Shown: one piece after another, positions 44,781 to 55,765 of the stretch
Position numbering within the stretch: the stretch's first letter is position 1
How the letters are laid out: the number at the start of each line of letters is the position of its first letter
Source of the DNA: Dactylorhiza incarnata
Taxonomy: Eukaryota > Streptophyta > Magnoliopsida > Asparagales > Orchidaceae
Assembly: GCA_033032865.1 (NCBI GenBank)
Contig: JAWHQI010000273.1
Location: 1,984,001-2,048,000, forward strand
Direction: 5' to 3'
DNA: 64,000 nucleotides
Made by a program: the position numbers and the translations under genes
Notes under the pieces: generated by a model
Database searches by the model: none
The model's input: only the letters and a program-made list of their open reading frames with translations
Told to the model about the DNA's origin: nothing

Positions 44781-46744
44781 TCATTGTGAAATGTCTAGGA
44801 TTTCCAATTCTAGCCTAAGCATAGAAAAACGGGAATCCGATAACGGTTTAGTGAATATATCCGCTAGTTGATTATCCGTGCCTATAAATGAATTTTTTAT
44901 GTGGTTATTTTTATATGATCTCTAATAAAATGATGTCTCACATCAATATGCTTAGACCTTGAATGATGGACCGGGTTGTATGTTAAATCAATTGCACTTT
45001 TATTATCACACCATAATTCAATCGTTTGTTGTTTAATATTAAAGTCTTCTAAAGTTTGTTTCATCCAAAGAGCTTGTGCACAACAACTACCAAGTGCGAT
45101 GAATTCGGCCTCGGTGGTTGAGAGGGCAACAGAATTTTGTTTCCTACTCGACCATGAAATGAGTGAAGGGCCTAAAAAGTGACAAGTGCCACTAGTGCTT
45201 TTCCTATCTAGTGAACAACCGGCATAATCAGAATCAGAGTAGCCAAAAAGAGTAAAATCATCGCTATGAGGATACCATAAACCAAGTTTAGATGTGCCAA
45301 TTAAATATCTAAAACTTCTTTTTACAGCTTTTAAATGTGATTCTTTGGGATCGGCTTGAAATCTAGCACATAAACAAACTGAAAACATAATATCCGGTCT
45401 AGAAGCAGTTAAATATAAAAGTGAACCTATCATGCCTCTATATAAAGTTTGATCTATTGATATTCCATTTTCATCTTTTCCTAATTTTAAAGATACACTC
45501 ATAGGAGTATTTGCTTGTTTGAGATTTTCAAATCCAAATCGTTTTAAAACATCATGAATATATTTTGATTGGTTAATAAAAACTCCATCATGTTTTTGAA
45601 CAATTTGAAATCCTAAGAAATATTTTAATTCTCCTACCATACTCATCTCAAATTCACTTTCCATCATTTTTACAACATAATTACACAACTCTTCATTAGT
45701 GGCTCCAAAAATAATATCATCAACATAAATTTGTAAAACAATTAAATCATCATTTACTTGCTTAATGAAGAGTGTACAATCAACACCACCCATTTTAAAA
45801 CCATTTTGAAATAAATATATAGTCAATCTATCATACCATGCTCGTGGTGCTTGTTTTAAACCATACAAAGCTTTTAGCAATCTATATACGCGATTAGGAA
45901 ATTTTTCATTTATAAATCCTACGGGTTGTTCAACATAAACTTCCTCTTTAATCAACCCGTTTAAAAATGCAGTTTTAATATCCATTTGCAATAATTTAAA
46001 CCTTTTATAACTAGCAAATGCAACAAAAATTCTAACTGCTTCCAATCGTGCTACGGGTGCAAATGTTTCATCAAAATCTACCCCTTCAATTTGATTATAT
46101 CCTTTCGCTACAAGCCTAGCTTTGTTTCTAGTGACCCTAGAGTCACTATCTAATTTGTTTTTGAAAATCCATTTGACTCCTACTACAGGATGATCACTAA
46201 GTCTATCTACAAGAATCCAAACTTTATTTCTTTCAAATTGGTTAAATTCTTCATTCATAGCTAGAAACCAAGATTCATCATTTAAAGCGGTGGCAACATC
46301 TTTTAGTTCTATATTTGAGACAAAACATAAATTTAAAAAACTTTCATGTAAACTAGAACGTGTACGTACCCCATTTAATGGTTCTCCAATAACAAGTTCT
46401 TGCGGATGATCTTTTGAGAACCTTAGCTCGGTTGGAGGTACATATCCTTGTTCTTCTTCTTCTTCACCATCTTTTTCATCTTCTTTCTCTACTTTTTCTT
46501 CATCATTATCATCATCATTTTTCTTCAGATTTTGTTCCACATCTTCTTCATTTTTCTCATTACCTGCAACTTTAGTATTTTCTACACAAGAAATGTTTTC
46601 ATCAAATTTTACATGAATAGATTCTTCAACCACTTTAGTACGTTTATTATAAACTCTATAGGCCTTGCTAGTTGAAGAATAACCAATGAAAATTCCTTCA
46701 TCACATTTTTCATCAAATTTGCCTAAGTTATCTTTTGTATTCAA
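44781..46744 (-). pseudogene. Element D reverse transcriptase and RNase H
   Basis: A 615-codon open frame covers 44897-46744. It holds [15 protein letters not shown] (18-32), an acidic hinge (about 60-100), [20 protein letters not shown] (190-209) and [13 protein letters not shown] with the first catalytic Asp at 255. Next come [13 protein letters not shown] (295-307), YVDD at 340-343 intact, and RNase H motifs [32 protein letters not shown] and [11 protein letters not shown] one-base loss in an A run near 44905-44910 ends it early. The true C-terminus (DNQLADIFTKPLSDSRF) continues in the next frame to TGA at 44781-44783. RT itself looks catalytically complete. Confidence 0.93.
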
Positions 46745-46936
46745 AATAAAGCATTTACAACCAAAAACTTTAAAGTAAGATACATTTGGTTTTCTTTGAA
46801 ATTAAATTTCATAAGGAGTTAATTGTAATGTAGGACGAATCATGACACGATTAATAATATAGCATGCAGTACTGACCGCTTCGGCCTAAAAATATTTTGG
46901 CAATTTAAATTCACAAAGCATAGTACGTCCTGATTC

Positions 46937-47883
46937 TTAAAGTGTTCTATTTTTCCTCTCCACTACACCATTTTGTTGTGGTGTGCGAGGAGCGGAAAAT
47001 TCGTGTTTTATCCCAAATTCATTACAATATGAAATAAATTTTTCATTATCAAATTCTCCTCCATGATCTAATCTAATGCATTTTACTTTTAAATCAAGTC
47101 CATTTTGAATACGTGAAATTAGTTTTACAAATTCATCAAAAGCATCAGATTTGAATTTAAAAACAATGTCCAACAAAATCTAGAATAATCATCAATAATA
47201 ACAAACGTATATTTTCTACCTCCTAGACTTTGTGTAGAAATTGGACCAAACAAGTCCATATGTAATAAATGTAAAGGTCTAGTAGTAGAAATAACATTTT
47301 TGCTTTTAAAAGATGATTTTGTAAACTTTCCTTTTTGGCATGGTGAACATAATGAAGAAAGCTTTCCATTCAAATTTGGCAAACCTTTTATAATTTTATT
47401 TTTAGAAAGCTTTACTATGCGTTTGGCACTAGAATGTCCTAGTCTCCTATGCCATAATTCAAGTTCATCATTCTTTGAAATAAAACATTTAAGTGTAGAA
47501 TGAGATAAATCATGAAAAGTGATTGTATAGACATTATTTATTCTTGGTGCAGTAAGTACGATTTCGTTTGTTTTAGAATCAATAATTTTGCAAAGGTTTG
47601 AGCTAGAGTCAAATAGAACATTTAGATTTTTATCACATAGTTGACTAATAGAAATTAAATTATGTTTCAAACCTTTAACATATAAAACATTTGAAATTTT
47701 AAATTCTTCGTTACCTACTACTCCAATGCCTTTGACATTACCCTTGCCATTATCTCCAAATGTCACTGTTCCACCTTTCTTCATCTCCAGGCTACGGAAC
47801 TTTGATTTATCGCCCGTCATGTGTTTTGAACATCCAGAGTCCAAATACCACACGTCTTCCTTGTTCCTAGCCTGCACGCACAC
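46937..47883 (-). pseudogene. Element D protease and integrase
   Basis: The first open piece (47125-47883) has the copia protease active site WYLDSGCSKHMTGD (about 12-25), the integrase zinc finger LWHRRLGH...CSPCQKGK and the first catalytic Asp in HMDLFGPI, followed by IDDYSRFCWTLFL. A shift near 47150 leads to the second piece (46937-47176) with RLDHGGEFDN and QQNGVVERKNRTL, the other two catalytic residues. Between 46745 and 46936 the integrase C-terminus (CYIINRVMIRPTLQLTPYE) is readable with stops. All three catalytic acids remain, but on different frames. Confidence 0.9.
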
Positions 47884-48260
47884 CTAAAAAGATGATGAGA
47901 GCAAATATCTGGTTACCCAAGTGGTCGATCCCATTGTATAGGTGGATGCCTTAGGTACCCAGATTTATTTAACATTAACTTTTCCTTTCTTCCAACATGA
48001 GCCCGAGATGTGACCAAATCGATGACATTTGGCACACACAATGAATGGTGAGGAACCATTTTTCAATGGTTTCTCTGGACTCTTACTGGTGGAAACATCT
48101 TTATGTGTGGACTTAGAAAAATTTTCATTTTAAAAAACAGGTTTTCTGAACCTGGAGCTGTCGCTGGTTCCGACAGCAGCTGTTGGAAATTTCCAACAAC
48201 TTCCAGAGCTTCCAAAAACGTATCCTAGCCCAAATTTTGCTGTCCCATGGCATTGGTTGG
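47884..48260 (-). other. Gag-protease spacer of element D
   Basis: It lies between the gag and protease frames and is readable only in pieces: a second CCHC-like segment with a conserved CxxxGH core near 48000-48035 and a Ser/Lys-rich stretch. It holds the dyads TGTCGCTGGTTCCGACA (about 48165-48181) and GTTGGAAATTTCCAAC (about 48184-48199), variants of the word repeated in D's LTR. Confidence 0.6.
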
Positions 48261-49853
48261 CTAAAAGCATATCCAGAGATTTTTTCCAACACCAAATTTT
48301 CCAATTGCTATGTTCAACTCATTTACTTTGTACTTTAAAATTGAATTTTCTTTTATTATCATGCCACATCTATTTGCAACACTTTTCTTATAATTCTCTA
48401 ATTGAGAATGAGAGATTTTAACAACTTTTTCTAAATCCTTTTTCTCTTTTAGAAGTTGATCAATTTTTTGATCGGACTTAGAAATAGTGTTTTCAAGTTC
48501 TTTTATCCTTGTCGAAGAGTGATCACACTCTTGACAAATTTCCTTCTCGTTCCCAATAGATTTCAAATCATTTGATAACTTTTTATTCACTTTCAAAAGA
48601 ACTTTGTTTTCAGATTTTAAAAAATCAATTTGTTTTAGGCTTTTCTCCAAAAATTTGCAAGTTTTCATAAATTCAGAATATAAATCTTCATAAGATGGAG
48701 GAGTTACCTCAGTGTCGCTTTGGACACTGCAATCATCGTCAGATGATGCATTTTCTTTCCCCGTCAAGCAGACATTTGCCTCCTCTTCCTCCTGTGTTGA
48801 GGAATCACTTTCTTCACCAGACGAAGAAACATCCCAAGTCTCTGCCTTTAACACTTTCTTCTTGTAACTTTTATCGTGCCTCTTTGCTTTTTGCTCTTTC
48901 AAATACTTTGGGCACTTGCTTCTGATATGACCAATCTTCTTGCAATGGTAGCACTACGGTAACGGACGCTCCTCTTCATTCTCCATTTTTCCTTTGCCTT
49001 TTTGGTAGGCAAAATCGTTCTTTTTGAAAAATCTCTTAAATGAATTTATCCTCTCCAGATTTCTCATAAACTTCTAAAAGTTCCTCACAAACAGTCCTTC
49101 CTCATCTTCCTCACTTTTTTCAGATTCAGTTTCAACTTCCTTTTTAGATTTCAACGCCAAGCTTTTCTTTTTGGGCTCCAAATTGTACTCTTGGCTTTGA
49201 AACTTCAACTCCACTTCATGGGTTTTTAGATTCCCAATGAGACTCTCCAATTGTAAGGTCTTAAGATCATGTGACTCAGAAATTGCAGTCACTTTAGGAT
49301 TGAACTTCGGGGGAAGTGATCTTAAGATTTTCCTCACTAAATCTCCATTGGAGAAAACCTTACCCAACACCATTGAATCATTCACGATTTTAGTAAATCA
49401 TGTGTACATTGTATCAATTTCTTCATCCACCTCCATTTTGAATCTTTCGAATTCTGACTCCAGTTGAAATAGCTTTGAATCCTTTACCTGCGAAGTACCT
49501 TCATGAGTGATTTCTAAAAGATTCCAAATTTCATATGGAGTATCACAAGCACAAACTCTATTAAATTCAGTGCGATCTAGTGCGCAAAATAAAGCATTCA
49601 TGGCTTTTGCATTGTTTTTACATCTTAATTTATCATTGTCATCCCACTTGTCTTTGGGTTTGACCATAGTTACATCTCCTACAACAATTGTTGGGGAAGA
49701 ATAACTCGTCTCGACCATATTCCAAACATCCATGTCGAGAGCTACTAGAAAACACCGCATTCGGGTTTTCCAATAGTTATAGTCCGTGCCCGTAAAAAGT
49801 GGTGGCCTACTAATTCCTTGCCCCTCAACGAACGCGTGATCGTTGTGCGCCAT
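48261..49853 (-). pseudogene. Element D gag
   Basis: ATG at 49851-49853 (MAHNDHAFVEGQGISR) lies about 36 bases inside the primer site. One frame of 531 codons runs to 48261 and is interrupted by TGA at 49398, TAG at 49074 and TAG at 48954. Motifs in order are YNYWKTRMRCF, NALFCALDRTEFNRV, LVRKILRSLPPKFNPK and a Glu/Lys-rich linker, then zinc knuckle CYHCKKIGHIRSKC with ligands intact. A Ser/Glu-rich stretch and a long coiled coil follow (LEKSLKQIDFLKSENKVLL through SQLENYKKSVANRCG). This long coiled-coil gag is typical of Sireviruses. The frame ends prematurely relative to E, where LDMILANQCN continues. The 9-10 bases after 48260 hold the shift. Confidence 0.9.
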
Positions 49854-49888
49854 TACTCCCGGTGGTAAAACCATTTTGGAGTAACCTG

Positions 49889-49900
49889 GCTCTGATACCA
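49889..49900 (-). promoter_or_regulatory. Element D primer-binding site (initiator tRNA-Met)
   Basis: The minus strand reads TGGTATCAGAGC (with CAGG following) two bases inside the 5' LTR, the standard copia primer site. Confidence 0.95.
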
Positions 49901-49902
49901 CG

Positions 49903-51173
49903 TGTTCGATCTTGAGGCGCCCTTAGAGGGGGGGGGGGGGGGGGGGTGAATAAGGGCCTTTTAGAAAATATGATTTTTACTTAAGAATTTTAAAACAACT
50001 TTTACTTTTCTAAAAGTTACTTATAAAAATTTCAAACTAATGTAATTTTTAGAATAAATTCAAACACAAATTTCTAAGTTAAAGATTAAACAACCATATT
50101 TGCAATTAAAGAAAAAGTCATAACTTTATAATTATGAAAATCACATACAAATAATATGATCTTAACAATGCTTAAGATCAAGGCACAAATATGATAATAA
50201 CCCTTTTACAATTTGTGTTTACCAATCCTTCTCCCAAGGATCGGAAGGCTATCACTTGTCTCTCTCTAGACCAAGCCCAAGCCTATCCTCTAGATCTTCC
50301 CAAGATCTAGACGTAGCACACAAGGCCACGATTTCCCACCAAGCCACGCAAGGACTTGGACGCTCCACACAAGGAAGCGATTTTCCCCTAAGCCACGCAA
50401 GGACTTAGACATCACGCACAAGGAGAGGATTTCCCTACCAATACAAAATGAAATGTATATAAATGAAAATACAATATGAAAAGAACAAGTCCCTAGAAAT
50501 TCATATCTCTGAAAGGAAGGTTGAAGCCTCGAAATGATCGTTGATGAAGAAGCGCGCCTGATCTCGTCTTCAATCTCAAAACTTCTAAGCACAAATGGGA
50601 GTTGATGAGGTTCTGGAGCTCTCTGGTTCGTATGCACTCAGGGAGGGACTTGAAATTATCAATGCTTGGAATGCATGAACAAAAGGAGCCAATATATAGA
50701 AATTCGCTGTCGCATGGGCGACATCAGTTGTCGGAATTTCCGACAGCGCTAAACTGCCGCTCGTAGTGCTGTCGTGCGAGCAGTTGTTGTAACCTCCGAG
50801 CTGTCTCCTGGGCGACATCGATGTCGGATTTCCGACAGCACAAAACTGCCGCTCGTAGTGCTGTCGTGCGGGCAGTTGTTGTAACCTCCGAGCTGTCGCC
50901 TGGGCGACATCGCTGTCGTATTTCCGACAGCGCAAAACTGCCGCTCGTTGTGTTGCTGTCGGGGAAGTTGTTGTAACTTCTCTGCTGTCGCCTGGGCGAC
51001 ATTAGCTGTCAGAAAATTCCGACCGTGAAAATTTCATACTCTCAAATTGAGCTCCAGCAGAATTGTGAACATCTCATACCTGTTACCTGCACACCATTAA
51101 TAAAAATAAAATGAAATATAAACGGGACTTTGTTATTATCAAACCGGAAAAGTGCGAAACGCATGCTCCAACA
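49903..51173 (-). repeat. Element D 5' LTR
   Basis: 1271 bp, partner of 40084-41357. The G run is 19 bases here (49928-49946) against 22 in the other LTR. The four ~92-bp dyad units recur at about 50707-51025. Confidence 0.93.
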
Positions 51174-51178
51174 GTGCT

Positions 51179-51420
51179 AATCAGCCCAAATAAATCCATG
51201 TGAATTAATTGAACAGGTCTAGTAGAAGAAATTACATTTTTGCTTTTAAATGAGGTTTTTGAAAATTTTTCTTTATGGCAAGGTGAGCAAATAGAAGTTA
51301 AATTTTCAATAAGCATTGGCAATCCTTTAATTAATTTATCTCTTAATAATTTTAAAATTGACTTGGTGCTAGAGTGACCAAGACGCCTATGACAAAGTTC
51401 TAATTCCTCATTTTCTGAAA
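51179..51420 (-). pseudogene. Element E integrase zinc-finger segment
   Basis: The minus strand reads from a degraded HRRLGHSSTKSI-like segment through CSPCHKEKFSKTSFKSKN and HMDLFGLIST, corresponding to D 47210-47460. The last cysteine pair of the zinc finger and the first catalytic Asp survive. It is bounded on the left by element D and on the right by element F, whose duplication TGAAA is 51416-51420. Confidence 0.85.
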
Positions 51421-52303
51421 TGTTGACCCAGAAATCGGCGATCCTCCCCTGGGAGGCCTTTTTCGCTATGTTTTTACAGATTACGCGCCCGGGAAGGATC
51501 AGACCTCACGCAAAGGCTTTTTCATACCCAAAGTGGTAAGACAGGGCGGCCTCCTCCTTCAAACCGCCTGGGTAGGCGACCTCCTCCTTCAGACCGCGTG
51601 GGAAGGCGGCCTCCTCCTTCAGACCATGCGGGTAGGCGGCCTCCTCCTTCAGACCGCGCGGGTAGGCGTCCTCCTCCTTCAGAACGCGTGGGTAGGCGGC
51701 CTCCTCCTTCAGACCGCGCGGGTAGGCGGCCTCCTCCTTCAGACCGCGCGGGTAGGCGGCCTCCTCCTTCAGACCGCGCGGGTAGGCGGCCTCCTCCTTC
51801 AGACCGTGGGGGTAGGCGGCCTCCTCCTTCAGACCGCGCGGGTAGGCGGCCTCCTCCTTCAGACTGCGCGGGTAGGCGGCCTCCTCCTTCAGACCGCGTG
51901 GGTAGGCGGCCTCCTCCTTCAGACTGCACGGGTAGGCGGCCTCCTCCTTTAGACCGCGCGGGTAGGTGGCCTCCTCCTTTAGACCGCGCGGGTAGTCGGC
52001 CTCCTCCTTCAGACCGCGCGGGTAGGCGGCCTCCTCCTTCAGACCGCGTGGGTAGGCGGCCTCCTCCTACAGACCGTGCGGGTAGAACTCCAGTCACCGG
52101 CTCACCGGAGGTGATGACATCGACCCAGAGCCTATAAATAGGACCCTCGGCATGAACAGGAGGACAGGCAAGTTGGGGGCAAAACTGGTGGCTAGAAACA
52201 TCCAGACCGCACCTAGCTGCGGGCTGTCTGGGCGACCTTGGCGAACAACTCGGGAGGCCCCTGCGAACAATCCGGGTGGCCTCGGCAAGCAGCCTGGGCG
52301 ATC
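51421..52303 (+). repeat. Element F left LTR, 3' truncated
   Basis: It holds 18 tandem 30-bp units (about 51542-52082, core GGTAGGCGGCCTCCTCCTTC) followed by TATAAATA at 52133-52140 and a ~24-bp GC-rich repeat of CTCGGCGAACAA type. Homology to the right LTR stops within GGCGATCT at 52298-52305. The long ORFs here (191, 179 and 139 codons) come from the stop-free 30-bp unit and are not called genes. Confidence 0.88.
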
Positions 52304-52433
52304 TAGTAATGATGATCTAGAAAAAAGACATGAATTAAAATTTTGAATTTTTGATGTATGCAATGCATGACACGTTAGAATAAAAGTAAGAAAAATTTTG
52401 TTTTAAACCAAAAAAGTCCAAAATATCTTTGAA
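52298..52433 (+). repeat. 136-bp direct repeat, copy 1
   Basis: Apparently identical to 55630-55765, with no indel. It starts GCGATCTAGTAATGATG and ends ATATCTTTGAA. Copy 1 is joined to the broken left LTR; copy 2 joins the Athila-like block to the plus-strand gag fragment. Confidence 0.92.
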
Positions 52434-52471
52434 AAAGGTTAACACTAAAAATGACATGTATGCTATGATTA

Positions 52472-52996
52472 AAGCTTATGTAGAGCACGACACTTTTCTG
52501 TATCATGACCCACACACATGTGGTATTGACAGAACAAGTCTTTGTGACAACCCCTGTGATCAGGTTGCAGGACAGAAGGTCTCGTAAAACTAGGTTCTTG
52601 TTGGATAATCTGAATAACTTCTTTCATTGAGATAGTTAAACTTGTATACCTTCCTCAGAACTTATCTTGCTTATTTGGGCGAGGAGAATTACATGACTTA
52701 TAATTATAAGCCTGAGAGTAGATATGAGGGTTGACAAGACATAGCTCTGATTGATTTAGCTGCAGGATACTTGGAGAAGCAGATAGACGCTCATAATCAT
52801 AGCATATTTCATGTTGAGATGATAAGTTGGGACCTTGTTCATATTCTAACAAATAGCCACCGCTATTGATAGGAAGATGATCATAAGAGGAATAATCCTT
52901 CTGTTGTTGTTGCGGCCTCTGGATAAAGAAGCAAAATAATTAGGGTTCGTATCCTCACCCTTAATGAACTGATTTGCTATTTCAAGCACAATCAAT
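52472..52996 (-). repeat. 525-bp inverted repeat, left arm
   Basis: Reverse complement of 55765-56289, same length, with very few mismatches by eye. It includes a minus-strand copy of the gag segment (open from 52852 to 52655) in which a Tyr codon stands where the right arm has TAA. Its right end runs into the chromovirus LTR through TTTCAAGCACAATCAAT, shared with that LTR. Confidence 0.92.
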
Positions 52997-54559
52997 CTTC
53001 TAGGTTGAGCATAAAGTAAAGAGCAACCTAGGTATGCACATTATGTTGGTAGGGTTCACCCGGAGGATCCCTATAACCGCCTAATCAATCGCATGAGGCT
53101 TATTTAACATCAAATCATCACATCAAAAATATGGGTACTCACGATCACACATTTCATGCACACAAGGCATGCTTCCAATGTACTCTTTCACGAGCACCAT
53201 CACCACCCTAAGTTATACAACCTTAAGTGGGAAAAGTGCTTTTGACCGATCTAGGTGAACACCTTCCACGGCCTCTCCCATGATTGTATGGCATACATGA
53301 GGTTAAGACCTCTCACCATTCTGTATGGAAATGGGTTTGGTTCAGCTATGCCAGTGCTCTAGTCATCGTGATCCATCTGCATGACGCAGGTATGGATTCA
53401 CCTCGGCCCGTAAAGGTTTAACATAAATATGTGTTATACCACAGATAAGCTACGCACCTAATCCTTATAAGTGGATATAGGCTTTTCAAATACAACCAAT
53501 AAAGGAGGTCCAAGACAACTCCTCTTCAAAATTTTGTGGTGAAGGTTTGCGTTCATCCACAACCCAAGCATGGGGCTTCCATTAGGCTCTCTAAAAAACA
53601 CCTAAAACTCAACTCCCACATTAAAAATGTCAAATATCACGGAGTCATTCTCCAACATGCATTCTAGGCTTAACCTAAATGCACGTCACAAATCAAGCAT
53701 CACCGATCCGGGCTAATGGCCACGGGTAAGCTTCACAAAAATGCCTAAATCCGTATGACTACTGGATTTCTGCATGCAATATATGCTGGGGATGAACACA
53801 ATTGACCCAGAGTTCCAAAGAACTAAAGCGAGTCCTACACTTCACTAATTAGTGAAAGAGATAACCCAAGGCAAGCATAGAAAATGGGATGAAAGGCCCA
53901 AAACACATCCTAAGATCGGGAGGAAGGATTATTACCCTTGCCGATCACATTGGCACCATATGAATCCAACGTTTCAGTAAGATAGAAAGAAATACACCAG
54001 GCTACTCTCCGTGGATCTGGAAATAGTTCTCGATATGGAGATCTGGAGCTCCAGTAATGGTCGAAAGAGTCCTTTTCGTCCTCCGTGATTTTCTTCTGTC
54101 TCGGGCTTGGAGAGAGAGAGTCGGCTGAAAAGTGTCCTAAACCTTTCCTCCAAGTGTCTTTATATAAGATGGACTAAGACCCCAACATTAGGTTTAAGGC
54201 CCCCGTGAAGATAGACGGACGCGATCTGTCAAAATGAAATAGGCAAAAAGACCATCTCTATCTGTTTCGTCGAGTCACTCGATGACACAGATTTGCCTAT
54301 CTCGTCTAGTCCTCTCGACGACACATGCTTAAGCTTGTGTCGTCGAGTGGTTTTGATGACATGCTACTCCAGCCTGTGTAGTCAAGACCACTAGATGACA
54401 CATAGCCTATGTCGTAGAGAACTCTCAATGATACTCCACTTCAGCCTGTGCCTTTGAGACCAATCGACGACACAAAACCTGAAGCTATACAGTTGCAGTG
54501 CACTTCATCTGTTATCACATTAACATGGAGTTTCCACCATTTGGAAAATGGGTGTTACA
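52980..54559 (-). repeat. Chromovirus-type LTR fragment
   Basis: Homologous to 37208-38651 of the solo LTR, including the TGTTACA terminus (here at 54553-54559). The first part of the family LTR is missing. It carries its own dyad family (TCGTCGAG / CTCGACGACA) at 54255-54480, where the solo LTR carries GCACGATC/GGTCGTGC. On the minus strand it is the 3' LTR. Confidence 0.85.
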
Positions 54560-54810
54560 ACTCCACCTCCCTTAAAAGAATTTTGTCCCGAAACATTAAA
54601 GTAAAGTAGACATTTAAATTATACCTAAGAGAGAAATAGCTTGGGGGTACTCCGCAAGCATAGTCTGCTCTCTTTTCCAAGAGAGTTCCTCTCTCCCGCA
54701 ACTATTCCAATAGACCTGTACCATCTTGATAGATTTGTTCTGCAACTGTCTCACCTATGTCTCCTTACAATATGACAAGCACACAATGTAGTGAGGGAAA
54801 GTGGAATCAA
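54560..54810 (-). pseudogene. Chromovirus polypurine tract and integrase/chromodomain tail
   Basis: Next to the LTR the minus strand reads TTAAGGGAGGTGGAGT, a polypurine tract, preceded by the stop region FRDKILLREVEL-like. Upstream, NKSIKMVQVYWNSCGREELS and WKREQTMLAEYP (about 54645-54765) resemble the chromodomain end of Tekay/Del integrases. Homology stops near 54810, where an unrelated Athila-like segment begins. Confidence 0.65.
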
Positions 54811-55629
54811 ATGAGCACCTACCTCCATAAGAGGCATCTAATCTAGCAGTCTCAATCACCTGGCTAGCCTGGTGATGTACGGGGATACGAAGATAACCGT
54901 ACCCCTAGCATGCTCTGCCTGGTGAAGACAAAAAGTGAGAAAAATAGCCCATATTAAACGGTATCCGCTCTAGCATGTTATAGAGATATAGCACGTCCTT
55001 GGCGCTGACCACACACAAAATGTCTCCATGACCACTCATTGTGTGGCTGAGGAGGATGTCAACTATCCTTAAGGATGGAGAGTAAAGAGAGGAAGCCTTT
55101 CTCTTCCTTGCTTAATAAGCTGCGATATCAAAGCTGATAATGTCCCAGTAAAATGTAGCAGTCAAGGATGCTGGAAATGAGAATAACAACTTTGAGTACT
55201 CTAGAGTGTGAATAAATGCAGGTTCGTACAACCCCATAAGGACACTAAACTCCCAAATGTAAAGAGTGTAAGTGTTGCCAAGCAGACATAAGGAATTGGT
55301 TGAGTCATCCTCAGCCATCCCAGCACCATGAGTCTGAGCCAAGACAATCAGGAAGTCAAGGGTGAGTTCCTTGTATCCTAGCTCGTCAATCACAAAGAGC
55401 CTATCCCAATCATAGTGCCCGACCAAAGCTCAAACTTCTTCTGTTATATGAAGAGCCTCAAGAAGTGCACAAGAAATCACCTTGCAGTCTTGGAATCTCC
55501 TCCGGGATAGCATCTCAATCCACTGCCCCTGATGGTACACATTAAAGTGGATGAGGTTCTCTAAAGGAACAACCTCGGGCGTAGCAGCGCTGCCCCCAAA
55601 CCCATGTGAAGAGGATATAGATGAATGGC
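54811..55629 (-). pseudogene. Athila ORF1-like / plant transposon accessory ORF fragment
   Basis: The open part 55112-55426 (104 codons) contains LGYKELTLDFLIVL and YTLYIWEFSVLMGLYEP. In both directions related frames continue: LENLIHFNVYHQGQW near 55540, RIVDILLSHTMSGHGDILCV near 55030, then VSAKDVLYLYNMLERIPFN near 54960. This pattern (RLTLEFLSTF, TLS...F...GL, a later LYYL block) is what I recall for Athila ORF-1 and the 'putative plant transposon protein' family. Function is unknown. It is fused to a chromovirus 3' end, so either the source was a recombinant element or the join was made during the rearrangement of F. Confidence 0.5.
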
Positions 55630-55765
55630 GCGATCTAGTAATGATGATCTAGAAAAAAGACATGAATTAAAATTTTGAATTTTTGATGTATGCAATGCAT
55701 GACACGTTAGAATAAAAGTAAGAAAAATTTTGTTTTAAACCAAAAAAGTCCAAAATATCTTTGAA
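55630..55765 (+). repeat. 136-bp direct repeat, copy 2
   Basis: See copy 1 at 52298-52433. It is followed directly by the right arm of the inverted repeat. Confidence 0.92.

Larger units (their letters stand above)
40084..51173 (-). mobile_element. Element D: full-length Sirevirus inserted in E
   Basis: LTRs of 1274 and 1271 bp (TGTT...AACA), exact GTGCT duplications (40079-40083 and 51174-51178), tRNA-Met primer site and polypurine tracts. Minus-strand order is gag, protease, integrase, RT, RNase H, a long 3' region carrying an antisense gene, then the 3' LTR. Integrase before RT and the long coiled-coil gag fit Ty1/copia Sireviruses. LTRs differ by about 2 in 100 bases by eye, making D one of the younger insertions. 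Gag has three in-frame stops and pol several frameshifts. Confidence 0.94.

Noticed and set aside
51542..52082. Regular 30-bp repeats resembling a CRISPR array
   Set aside because: Units abut without unique spacers, the element is a plant LTR and no cas-like gene is present.
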